Source: Caecitellus pseudoparvulus
Taxonomy: Eukaryota > Bigyra: Bicosoecida
NCBI GenBank assembly: GCA_965644315.1
Contig: CBFFRQ010000159.1
Coordinates: forward strand, 1-30,088
DNA length: 30,088 nucleotides
Direction of reading: 5' to 3'
The position numbers and the translations under genes were made by a program. Below are positions 1 through 6,535 of the stretch, one piece after another (within the stretch, counting starts at the first letter, position 1; each line of letters starts with the position of its first letter). The notes under the pieces are model-generated. The model saw nothing but the letters and a program-made list of their open reading frames with translations, was not told the origin of the DNA and did not search any database.

Positions 1-20
1 GATACTAAAAAAAGGGAATG

Positions 21-92
21 GGATGGCGGAGCATCCTACCACAGTGGTTACGCTTCGCTTCACAACTCTTACGAGTCCCGATGCTACGCATC
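21..92. repeat. Cluster of short perfect hairpins
   Basis: Four small inverted repeats follow one another: GGATG/CATCC (21-25 with 32-36), ACCAC/GTGGT around a single A (38-48), ACTC/GAGT (65-68 with 73-76) and GATGC/GCATC with a three-base loop (80-92). The segment is visibly richer in G and C than its surroundings. It may be a structured RNA, a transcription end or a recombination site; none of these can be decided from the sequence. Confidence 0.4.
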
Positions 93-126
93 TAGTTTAA
101 TAGTTCATTTTACAGTAATTTAATAG

Positions 127-198
127 TCAATAAAATAAATAATATTTAAGTTAATTTAATATCCAATAAAATATATATTATTTAAGATAAATTAAAAT
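127..198. repeat. Degenerate tandem direct repeat of about 35 bp
   Basis: Bases 127-160 and 163-198 share the pattern CAATAAAATAWAT followed by ATTTAAG and TAA, with a few mismatches. In so AT-rich a stretch part of the likeness could be chance, but the order of matching blocks is kept. Confidence 0.35.
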
Positions 199-293
199 CC
201 TATTTTTCCCTTTTACATTAAGGCCTTTTAGAACGACTTAATAATTTATAAATAATAAAAAGTGTAATAGTATATACCTTCAAAAAATATAAT

Positions 294-325
294 ATCCAAA
301 ATATCCAAAAATCCAAAATATCCAA
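294..325 (+). repeat. Four ATCCAA words at 8-9 bp spacing
   Basis: ATCCAA begins at 294, 303, 311 and 320, so the words recur every 8 or 9 bases. Short iterated words like these are seen at protein-binding or origin regions, but slipped AT-rich sequence is an equally good explanation. Confidence 0.35.
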
Positions 326-529
326 GAATTTTTAAAGTTCATAAAAAGTTATCATTTTACCAAAATAATTTGAAAGTGTCGGGAAACTGGATTTTTAGGA
401 TAATGGGGAAAATGTGGCATAGAGTATGGTAGGTGCAATATGTGCCATCAAAAGAAGTATGGGGTGTGAGCCCCCTTCAAGAACCATTTAAATGCAATAC
501 TAAAAAATATAAATTTAAAAAAATAAAAA

Positions 530-555
530 AATGACTTAAAGATAATTCTAGTATT
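530..555 (+). promoter_or_regulatory. Conserved promoter-like motif before the 115-aa gene
   Basis: ATGACTTAAAGATAA begins at 531. It lies 24 bases before the ATG at 556 but 33 bases before the in-frame ATG at 565; the latter spacing matches the other viral genes. Confidence 0.65.
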
Positions 556-903
556 ATGAGTATAATGAACTATAACGCGTACTGTGTAATACTAAATGAT
601 AAAATTGTGAGTGGTTCTCCATTTGCGAAAGAATATCTTGAAACATATTCTATGACAATGTTATATATGAATGAGGCACCAGAAGGAGAAACAGGATTAA
701 AAGTGTGCTTAGGTAGTGAAAGTGTATTTATTCGTCATGATACGAGAGAAGTAGGTGTATTTATTGAAGAAGTAGACGAAGATAATGGATGTTTGAAATT
801 CATTAATGGAGATGATACGTATATATTAATGTTTGATCCAAATATAACAAGAAACCTAATAGAGGAGCTAGAAGAAGGTGGATTTTATTATCATTGTAAA
901 TAA
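556..903 (+). CDS. Small viral protein of unknown function (115 aa, or 112 aa from the second ATG)
   Basis: I do not recognise this protein. It is acidic, has no membrane segment or signal peptide, and has a run of predicted strand-forming stretches around residues 45-95 and a Glu-rich C-terminus ending in an aromatic and His/Cys group (FYYHCK). The promoter-like motif starts 33 bases before the second in-frame ATG (565), which equals the 32-39 base spacing of other viral genes, so translation may begin there and give 112 residues. It is intact and transcribed away from the convergent P-loop gene, whose stop codon lies 54 bases downstream. Its codon use is AT-rich like that of its neighbours, so it belongs to the viral element. 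Confidence 0.75.
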   Translation: MSIMNYNAYCVILNDKIVSGSPFAKEYLETYSMTMLYMNEAPEGETGLKVCLGSESVFIRHDTREVGVFIEEVDEDNGCLKFINGDDTYILMFDPNITRNLIEELEEGGFYYHCK

Positions 904-956
904 TTTTATTTTGTTGAATTGTGTATAATAAATTTTATTCAATTTACTATACACTT

Positions 957-1520
957 TCAAAAACGTGATTTTAGTTTAAAGGTTGCCTTAATTACACTAT
1001 ATAATTCATCATAGGAGGAAAAGATATTTAGTAGATCGTGTCCACAAGCGGAGATAAGCTCCAGCCTTTCTTTTTCACATTTTAAACGTTCAGCATCATC
1101 ATTAATAGCTCTTAAATTTGCTTTAAATAGCTTATTACAAGGTGTAAGAACCAAAATACACTCATTAGCAACATCTAAATATTGAGCCTCTTGAATGCTT
1201 GAGCAAACTAACAGTAAGGAATGACCTTTTAATGAGGCTCGGAGATTTTCCACATATTTTTTTGCTTCAACTAAATAGTTAACCTCACTATTTACGCCAT
1301 CCTCACGTGGGACACTTTCGCCAACATCAACAAGCTTTACTTTATCATTGCCTTTCAAAGCTTCGCATAGTTGACTTTTTCCGGTTTTTTTACTCATTAC
1401 AATTGCCCCAAATTTTACAGCCTTAAATTTTTTTGCTTTGCCTTTCTTCCAACATTTATAGGAAGATTGAAGTCCAAATGAAACTAATGACCCTAACATT
1501 AGCCCTTGTTCTAAATTCAT
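957..1520 (-). CDS. Putative P-loop NTPase of the viral element (187 aa)
   Basis: The central part holds a Walker A-like loop, MSKKTGKSQL, preceded by a hydrophobic strand (KFGAIV), near residues 40-51. The usual first glycine of GxxxxGKS is replaced by Met, so the match is imperfect. Downstream follow two more hydrophobic strands, LVDVG and SLLLVCSSIQ, the second being a candidate Walker B region without a clear acidic end, and a further strand ILVLTP. This alternation is typical of P-loop folds. The N-terminus (residues 5-18) is hydrophobic but short for a membrane segment, followed by a basic stretch. It lacks features of a FtsK/HerA packaging ATPase and is much shorter than one; a nucleotide-kinase-like protein is an alternative. 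The start codon at 1520 is the only good one. The shared viral promoter motif was not found upstream. Confidence 0.55.
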   Translation of the reverse strand: MNLEQGLMLGSLVSFGLQSSYKCWKKGKAKKFKAVKFGAIVMSKKTGKSQLCEALKGNDKVKLVDVGESVPREDGVNSEVNYLVEAKKYVENLRASLKGHSLLLVCSSIQEAQYLDVANECILVLTPCNKLFKANLRAINDDAERLKCEKERLELISACGHDLLNIFSSYDELYSVIKATFKLKSRF

Positions 1521-1575
1521 ATAATATAGTATTATATATTTTATTTTAATATATACGAAAATTCCTGATAATATT

Positions 1576-1989
1576 CTATTTTAAGTTTTCCCTTTTTTTT
1601 TCTTCCTTTTTTCGTAATCTATATTTTCGTTTTAGTTCATTTCTTTTTTCTCTATTTTTTTCTCTATATGTTTTATCCCATTGTTTCTTTCTTTCTTTGT
1701 TTTTTTCGTAATATTCTTTTCTTGTTCTTGTTGGTATTTTCATATTTATACACTTTATATTTTCAATATAATATCGCTCCCTTGCGAGTAGTTCCTCTTT
1801 GGTTTCGCACGGAAAATTTTCAATAAGAATAATATTAAAATCGTCATAATCTACTAATTGTCTTGATGTGCAATTTTTGTGTGCTTTGTGTTGTGATTTT
1901 CTTTTGGAAAGTTTTTGAGTTGTTGAGCCGATATAAGTTAAACCACCGCCAACAAGCTTATAAATTTTACCATCTTGATAATTCACCAT
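1576..1989 (-). CDS. GIY-YIG endonuclease (137 aa)
   Basis: The N-terminal half matches the GIY-YIG nuclease fold. KIY stands at residues 8-10 and YIG at 19-21, followed by the conserved basic helix with Arg30, and a later helix with EELLARERYYIE supplies the expected metal-binding Glu region. The C-terminal third (from about residue 92) is highly charged with repeating YxEKNxE/K units, a pattern common in GIY-YIG proteins of large DNA viruses. Such enzymes cut DNA and act in homing, repair or recombination. In virophages and Polinton-like viruses they occur next to replication genes, as here. The gene points leftwards and ends 55 bases before the start of the P-loop gene. A degenerate copy of the viral promoter motif lies 36 bases before its ATG. 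It stands alone and not inside another gene, so classical intron homing is not evident. Confidence 0.85.
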   Translation of the reverse strand: MVNYQDGKIYKLVGGGLTYIGSTTQKLSKRKSQHKAHKNCTSRQLVDYDDFNIILIENFPCETKEELLARERYYIENIKCINMKIPTRTRKEYYEKNKERKKQWDKTYREKNREKRNELKRKYRLRKKEEKKRENLK

Positions 1990-2001
1990 TTTAATAATTA
2001 T

Positions 2002-2027
2002 ATTTATCGTTATCTTTTTAAGTTGTT
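2002..2027 (-). promoter_or_regulatory. Degenerate promoter-like motif before the GIY-YIG gene
   Basis: Read on the minus strand, CAACTTAAAAAGATAACGAT starts at 2025, 36 bases before the ATG at 1989. It resembles the plus-strand viral motif with one or two extra A residues. Confidence 0.45.
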
Positions 2028-2180
2028 TTTTTTACTACGTCCCCTAGGAATCACCACAACCAAACAAAAAACAGGTGGGTCAGCCCACGGTTTCAGCCCT
2101 TCCAAACACTCGCCGAAAACGCGACAGGCTGTTTTTTGCCAAAGAGTTTTCAAATTCCGCATATTCATCAATTCCACTAT
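2028..2180. other. Non-coding spacer between divergent viral genes, locally GC-richer
   Basis: No gene is supported. Bases about 2040-2150 are less AT-rich than the rest of the element and contain the small hairpin GTGGG-TCAG-CCCAC and a stretch CAGGCTG followed by a T run. It may carry a terminator, an origin or a remnant of acquired DNA. Confidence 0.4.
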
Positions 2181-2257
2181 CTTCATATTAATTATGAGGA
2201 GAATTTAAAAGAATAAAAAATGACTTAAAGATAAATTACGTATTCAATTTATATATG
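2181..2257 (+). repeat. 77-bp upstream-region repeat, copy 1 (before the 177-aa gene)
   Basis: This copy and bases 2846-2922 are equal in length and nearly identical, from CTTCAT through the promoter motif and leader to the ATG. The last 39 bases differ at a single position (TGACTTAAAG against TGACTTAAGG). It contains the promoter motif at 2219-2244. Confidence 0.8.
2219..2244 (+). promoter_or_regulatory. Conserved promoter-like motif before the 177-aa gene
   Basis: TGACTTAAAGATAA starts at 2221, followed by TTACGTATT, 34 bases before the ATG at 2255. Confidence 0.7.
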
Positions 2258-2788
2258 CAATTAAAAGAAATTATTCCAATAACTTATACAAAAGAAATTA
2301 TTCCAATGACTTATATAGAAAATACTAAAACGTATTATTCAAAGGAACTTTCGTACGGCTTTAGAAATGATTTTCGCCTTCAAATTAATGAAGTAGAAGA
2401 CCTAAAACATGATGAGTTTTCCATATATGTTAATGTATATTTCAAACATGAAAAAGAAGAAAGCTATAATGAATTTTTAAATCATAAAAAATTTAATAAA
2501 TATCTTTTTAACAATTTAAGAAGAGTTTTGTCTTCAGATTTTTTAAATGATTTTTTTCGAGAAAGCGAAATAATCAATATTTATGATGAAAGGATTGAAA
2601 GTTATACAACATATGGCAGACATAATGCCATTAAAAACAATCATTCATATATAGAATTTAAATTAGAAAAGAAGAAACATTATTATGGATATGATCGCTT
2701 AACTGATGATCAATTTAATTGGTTATTCTTTATCATATATGAGTATGTTAGTAGAGATGAACGCAATATTAAAAAAAATAAAGTATAA
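2255..2788 (+). CDS. Viral protein of unknown function with an N-terminal tandem repeat (177 aa)
   Basis: I do not recognise this protein. Residues 4-12 and 13-21 are a direct duplication (KEIIPITYT then KEIIPMTYI) produced by a 27-bp tandem repeat in the DNA at 2264-2290 and 2291-2317. The rest is rich in Tyr, Phe, Asn and charged residues, with no signal peptide or membrane segment. Aromatic pairs such as HYYGYD and WLFFIIYEY near the C-terminus suggest a compact folded domain. The gene shares an almost identical 77-bp upstream region with the helicase gene that follows, so the two are probably expressed together in time. The downstream gap to the helicase gene is 131 bases and holds only that repeated control region. 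Confidence 0.75.
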   Translation: MQLKEIIPITYTKEIIPMTYIENTKTYYSKELSYGFRNDFRLQINEVEDLKHDEFSIYVNVYFKHEKEESYNEFLNHKKFNKYLFNNLRRVLSSDFLNDFFRESEIINIYDERIESYTTYGRHNAIKNNHSYIEFKLEKKKHYYGYDRLTDDQFNWLFFIIYEYVSRDERNIKKNKV

Positions 2789-2845
2789 GAGTATAATATA
2801 GGGGTTTTTAGTTAGTGTTTTCCCCCTTGAGTTTTATAGAATTTT

Positions 2846-2922
2846 CTTCATAATAATTATGAGGAAAATTAAAAAAATAATAAAATGACTTAAGGATAAA
2901 TTACGTATTCAATTTATATATG
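2846..2922 (+). repeat. 77-bp upstream-region repeat, copy 2 (before the helicase gene)
   Basis: This is the second copy of the control region at 2181-2257, with a few mismatches in its A-rich middle and an almost identical leader. Confidence 0.8.
2884..2909 (+). promoter_or_regulatory. Conserved promoter-like motif before the helicase gene
   Basis: TGACTTAAGGATAA starts at 2886, followed by TTACGTATT, 34 bases before the ATG at 2920. Confidence 0.7.
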
Positions 2923-4752
2923 ATTGCTCATATTAAAACAACTTTTTCTTTTAATGAACTTTTAGACATAAAAACAGATGGTCTAAAGAAAATTGACATT
3001 GTAATTGGGAAACTGAAACCTATTATTTTCATTAAGGATGATAAACTTTATCGTCTTTGTGAAAATGATATTTATTCAGTGGAAGACTTTAAGAAAGATT
3101 CTTTCTATGGTATTCTATATAATATTTTCATTGCTTCACTTCGTAAACTTGATAACGCTCAGGCTCAATCAGTACTTTCAATGAAGAACATTAGATTTAC
3201 TGAGTTAGAATCAATAAAAAAGAAGTTTAGCGGTATATATAACCAGCTACAAGATAAATCTCGTGTTATTGATAATGATGATTCAGGTTTAAATTTCCTT
3301 AATGGTCGCTTAGATTTGCTTAGTGGAAAATTTACAAAAGAACGCCGTAAGGGACATACAATAACAATAAAAACTCTTTTAAATTATGAATATTCACAAA
3401 GTAAAGAGAAAGATATTGAGAGAATGGAAGACATTTTTAGGTCATTTTTTCATGATAATATTTATCGGTATTGTGTAGAATCCATAGCTGAAATGCTTCT
3501 TGGAAAAAAAATTACAAAGAGACAAACCAATTACGTACTTCTAGGAAAAGGTTCCAATGGCAAAAATACTCTTTTAGAACTGATTCAAAAAGTATTACCT
3601 CATACAGTTGTTGATGTTGAGAATGCTTTATTGACTGTAGATGATGGCAACAACAAAGCCTCTAAATTACTAAACGCGATAAAGCCTTATCATCGTTTTA
3701 TTCTAATTGATGAACAAGGGAAAAAGAAGATTAAAGCAAATACATTTAAAAAAGTTGCTAATAGTACAATAACAACAACAAAATTGTTTACAGATGGATC
3801 ATATACAATAGAGTTAAATGGTACTATAGTTATTCTTACAAATAATATGTTAAAGATTGATATTGATGATGGTGTAAAGCGCCGTTTAGTAATTATTGAA
3901 CTGATTAATAAGTTTGTAGATAATGATAGTCTAGTAGATAATAAAACTGTATTCAAGAAGAATCACTCATTAATTGATTCATTTAATTCCGCGAAAAAGA
4001 AATGTGCTTTTGTCAATTATATTTTGTCATTCACCAAAGATTTCAAGACTTCTAAGTTCCGCGATTTGCCATTAGATGTAAAGAAGATAACAGAAGCAAC
4101 AACAGAAATGAATGATTTGGAAATGGAATTTATAGATTGTAAGCTTGATTTGACTGGGAAGAGCACGGATCGCATCCCAAAAGACGCTTTATTGAAAGCA
4201 TACCACAACTTTAATCCTGAGAAGAGAAATCTAGGTCTCAAAAACTTTATAGATGATATGAGATCAAAAGGATTAGAATATGATAGTAAGAACCGACCAA
4301 AGAAGCATGAAATGGAAGAGTTTGAGGTTGATAATAAAAAAGGTCTTTTTGTTGGTGTAAAGTTTAAGGATAGACTAGATGAGCTTCAACCAAATAATAT
4401 GAATGTTAATCATTTAAAAATGAACCGACTAAAACTCATGAATGAAAAACTTTTAAAAATTCTTGGTGATAGATTCCCTGATGAAATTGATCAATTTATG
4501 GATGACATAAAAAATGATATAGGAGATTTTAACCTTAAAGTTGAATGTGGAAAAGTAGAGAAAGAAGAAAAACCCAAAGAGAAAAAATGTAAAACAAAAA
4601 AAATAAATGATAAGATAAAGGTTAAACTCAAAAAGTCAGAGAAGGACAGAAAGAAGAAGCAAGAAGAAGATGAAAAGGAATATACAAAGAAAACAAAGAA
4701 TGTAATTAAGAATAGCAAAGTAAACGATTTAGATGATTTATCATATTTTTGA
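2920..4752 (+). CDS. Superfamily 3 helicase, D5-like ATPase (610 aa)
   Basis: This is the replicative helicase of the viral element, expected to unwind DNA as a hexamer. A D5_N-type segment is seen around residues 125-200 (LNGRLDLLSGK is the characteristic part). The SF3 core follows: Walker A G209-T217 (GKGSNGKNT), Walker B FILIDEQ with D264 and E265, and the motif C Asn pair N308-N309 in the strand IVILTNN. An arginine-rich stretch, VKRRLVII, matches the expected arginine finger region. No clear archaeo-eukaryotic primase motif is visible in the first 120 residues, although that part is long enough to be a diverged domain. The C-terminal 65 residues are very rich in Lys and Glu and probably unstructured or DNA-binding. 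It lies just upstream of a small gene and the DNA polymerase on the same strand, each with its own promoter-like motif. Confidence 0.93.
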   Translation: MIAHIKTTFSFNELLDIKTDGLKKIDIVIGKLKPIIFIKDDKLYRLCENDIYSVEDFKKDSFYGILYNIFIASLRKLDNAQAQSVLSMKNIRFTELESIKKKFSGIYNQLQDKSRVIDNDDSGLNFLNGRLDLLSGKFTKERRKGHTITIKTLLNYEYSQSKEKDIERMEDIFRSFFHDNIYRYCVESIAEMLLGKKITKRQTNYVLLGKGSNGKNTLLELIQKVLPHTVVDVENALLTVDDGNNKASKLLNAIKPYHRFILIDEQGKKKIKANTFKKVANSTITTTKLFTDGSYTIELNGTIVILTNNMLKIDIDDGVKRRLVIIELINKFVDNDSLVDNKTVFKKNHSLIDSFNSAKKKCAFVNYILSFTKDFKTSKFRDLPLDVKKITEATTEMNDLEMEFIDCKLDLTGKSTDRIPKDALLKAYHNFNPEKRNLGLKNFIDDMRSKGLEYDSKNRPKKHEMEEFEVDNKKGLFVGVKFKDRLDELQPNNMNVNHLKMNRLKLMNEKLLKILGDRFPDEIDQFMDDIKNDIGDFNLKVECGKVEKEEKPKEKKCKTKKINDKIKVKLKKSEKDRKKKQEEDEKEYTKKTKNVIKNSKVNDLDDLSYF

Positions 4753-4764
4753 TTTAATTAATTA

Positions 4765-4790
4765 AATGACCTAAGAGTATGTTATGTATT
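4765..4790 (+). promoter_or_regulatory. Conserved promoter-like motif before the 117-aa gene
   Basis: TGACCTAAGAGTATG starts at 4767. The ATG at 4784 falls inside the motif region, while the ATG at 4805 is 38 bases away, within the range of the other genes; this decides the start. Confidence 0.6.
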
Positions 4791-4804
4791 TAATACATAA
4801 GATA

Positions 4805-5158
4805 ATGGTTAAACTTCCTCCGATTGATGTGTATTCAAAGACAAAAGAGCTAAACGATGATCAGATTCAAAAACAATTTTTTGTTGAACGCAAGAATAAA
4901 CGTGATTTTACATTGGATCAAGGTATGGAGTATATTACAAAGTTCATTGAAAATGCACAAGATAAACATGGTGCAGATCTTGAAAATTTAAAAGTTCAGA
5001 TTATGACTCCAATAGGCATGAGATCAATTCTAGGATCAAAAGCTGGAATAAGATCCTTTTTAGAAGGTTGGGAGGAATATTTTAATGCAAAGGTAGCCCA
5101 AAGAGGAAAATTCAATAAGATCAAATCCATTTATATTAATATGGAATTAAATAATTAA
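4805..5158 (+). CDS. Small viral protein of unknown function between helicase and polymerase (117 aa)
   Basis: I do not recognise this protein. The ORF is open from an ATG at 4784, but that codon lies too close to the promoter-like motif. The next in-frame ATG at 4805 has the normal 38-base spacing and begins MVKLPPIDVYSK, so it is preferred. The protein is mixed charged, with a probable helix at residues 30-60 and a Gly/Ser-containing helix pair later (MRSILGSKAGIRSFLEGWEEYF). It has no membrane segment. It sits 53 bases after the helicase stop and 39 bases before the polymerase ATG, so a replication accessory role (for example single-strand binding or a terminal protein) is possible from position only. 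Confidence 0.75.
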   Translation: MVKLPPIDVYSKTKELNDDQIQKQFFVERKNKRDFTLDQGMEYITKFIENAQDKHGADLENLKVQIMTPIGMRSILGSKAGIRSFLEGWEEYFNAKVAQRGKFNKIKSIYINMELNN

Positions 5159-5183
5159 ATGACTTAAGAATAAGATTCGTATT
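5158..5183 (+). promoter_or_regulatory. Conserved promoter-like motif before the polymerase gene
   Basis: TGACTTAAGAATAA starts at 5160, followed by TTCGTATT, 38 bases before the ATG at 5198; it begins right at the end of the previous gene. Confidence 0.7.
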
Positions 5184-5197
5184 TATATTTATAATAA

Positions 5198-6535
5198 ATG
5201 AAAGTTTACTATAAATCAGATGATAATAATTCTTTTGTGGTGTATGATAGTAAGAAAGGAGAGTATAAGGAAGTTCAGAGAAGGCCAAGAATAGGATATG
5301 AGATGTTAAAATCCTTTGGATGTGATGCAACAGAAGAGGGCTTAAAAGATTATTGTGTTCGTCTCAAGGAAGCATCCGATGAACTTGAAACATATCTTAA
5401 ATCAAGAAGAGATTTAAAAGATTGTGTCAAAGAGAAAAATGAAAATGGATTCGTTAGTTTAAAATTTGTACATCCAAATGGAAATAACTCATCTTTAATG
5501 AGAAGATTGTTTAGTTATTTATGCTCGGTAAATAGTGAAGATTATGAACATATTTCATATGAAGAACATACAATTTTGTCAAGACTTCATGGTGGGGGAT
5601 TAATTGCAGGTGTACCATATGAGGGTATTGGATATGGCTATGATATCAATGAATTTTATGGTGGTCTACTTGGCCAATCAAAACGACAACATAAATTTAA
5701 GTTTCCTGTGAGAAAAGGTACAATAAGAACTTTAGAGTCAATGCCAACCGATAATAAGAAAATACCATATGGAGCCTATCATGTATGCATTGAAAGTACT
5801 CATCCAAAAATAAAGTTTATTTTAGGTCTGAAGAAAGGAAATCAAGCAGTAAAACAATGGTTTAGTCATTTTGAGGTTCATTATGTTAATTATTTGATCA
5901 AAGCTCATCCAGAACTTAATTTAAGTATGAAGATTAGATTAGATGGAAAACCAAATGCATTAACTTATGATGAATCTGATTTAGTTGAATCAACATCTAT
6001 ATTTGAGGATTACTTCAATGTTGTTAATGGTGCGAAATATAGACTAAAAGGTAATCCACTTTCTAAATTGTTGATGAACTCAATTTACGGATATCAGAAA
6101 ATAAAATACAATCCAATTAAAATAAAAGAGAGTAAATTTGACAAGTACTCAGACACAGAACGAAACAAATACATTGTTGATTTTTCAAAACAGTATATAA
6201 ACAAGAAAGGAGAGAATGTCTACTATATGATTCGTAGAGATCGTATATATGAATATCCATTAGCCAGATTATCATTCTTCCTTCCATGCAAGGGGCGTGT
6301 ATATATGGGGAAAAAGATATTTAAGATTCTTGATGATGTTGTGAGAGTTCATACTGATGGATTCATAACAAGTAAAAAACATGATGAATTAATCTCAAAG
6401 AGAAACTTCTTTACAAGCAAGGAAGATAAGTATTATGGAAAGGAAATGAAAATAAAGCATGCATTGAATATTCAAGTAAAAACTAAAAATGGAAAATTCA
6501 ATAAATATACAGAGACTCAAGAACTACTTATTTGA
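5198..6535 (+). CDS. Family B DNA polymerase, protein-primed type, short form (445 aa)
   Basis: The palm motifs of family B polymerases are present in order. Motif A is YDINEFYGG with D149. Motif B is KLLMNSIYGYQ with N294 and the usual Lys-x3-Asn-Ser-x-Tyr-Gly pattern. Motif C is VHTDGF with D387. In motif C the first Asp of the usual DTDS is His385 and the Ser is Gly388, but the second Asp, the main metal ligand in family B enzymes, is kept. A GGG turn (residues 133-135) just before motif A corresponds to the YxGG linker between the exonuclease and polymerase domains. Only about 148 residues precede motif A and I see no ExoI-III motifs, so a proofreading domain seems absent. The total length is well below typical Polinton or mavirus polymerases. 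The reading frame is intact, and its 3' end overlaps the convergent integrase gene by 12 bases. Confidence 0.85.
   Translation: MKVYYKSDDNNSFVVYDSKKGEYKEVQRRPRIGYEMLKSFGCDATEEGLKDYCVRLKEASDELETYLKSRRDLKDCVKEKNENGFVSLKFVHPNGNNSSLMRRLFSYLCSVNSEDYEHISYEEHTILSRLHGGGLIAGVPYEGIGYGYDINEFYGGLLGQSKRQHKFKFPVRKGTIRTLESMPTDNKKIPYGAYHVCIESTHPKIKFILGLKKGNQAVKQWFSHFEVHYVNYLIKAHPELNLSMKIRLDGKPNALTYDESDLVESTSIFEDYFNVVNGAKYRLKGNPLSKLLMNSIYGYQKIKYNPIKIKESKFDKYSDTERNKYIVDFSKQYINKKGENVYYMIRRDRIYEYPLARLSFFLPCKGRVYMGKKIFKILDDVVRVHTDGFITSKKHDELISKRNFFTSKEDKYYGKEMKIKHALNIQVKTKNGKFNKYTETQELLI

Larger units (their letters stand above)
1..555. other. AT-rich non-coding stretch at the window's left edge
   Basis: No convincing gene lies here. 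The stretch holds a cluster of small hairpins (21-92), a degenerate direct repeat (127-198), an array of ATCCAA words (294-325) and, at its right end, the promoter-like motif of the first gene. It could be a subterminal or replication-control region of the viral element, but nothing proves that. The end of an upstream gene might lie in the first 100 bases. Confidence 0.5.

Noticed and set aside
21-92. Possible tRNA or tRNA-like gene
   Set aside because: The length and hairpins invite the idea, but no T-arm consensus GTTCGANNC, no matching acceptor stem and no sensible anticodon arm are present.
1975-2208. Open frame of 77 codons on the plus strand
   Set aside because: It overlaps the GIY-YIG start and the GC-richer spacer, has no promoter motif at the right distance, and its translation has no recognisable content.
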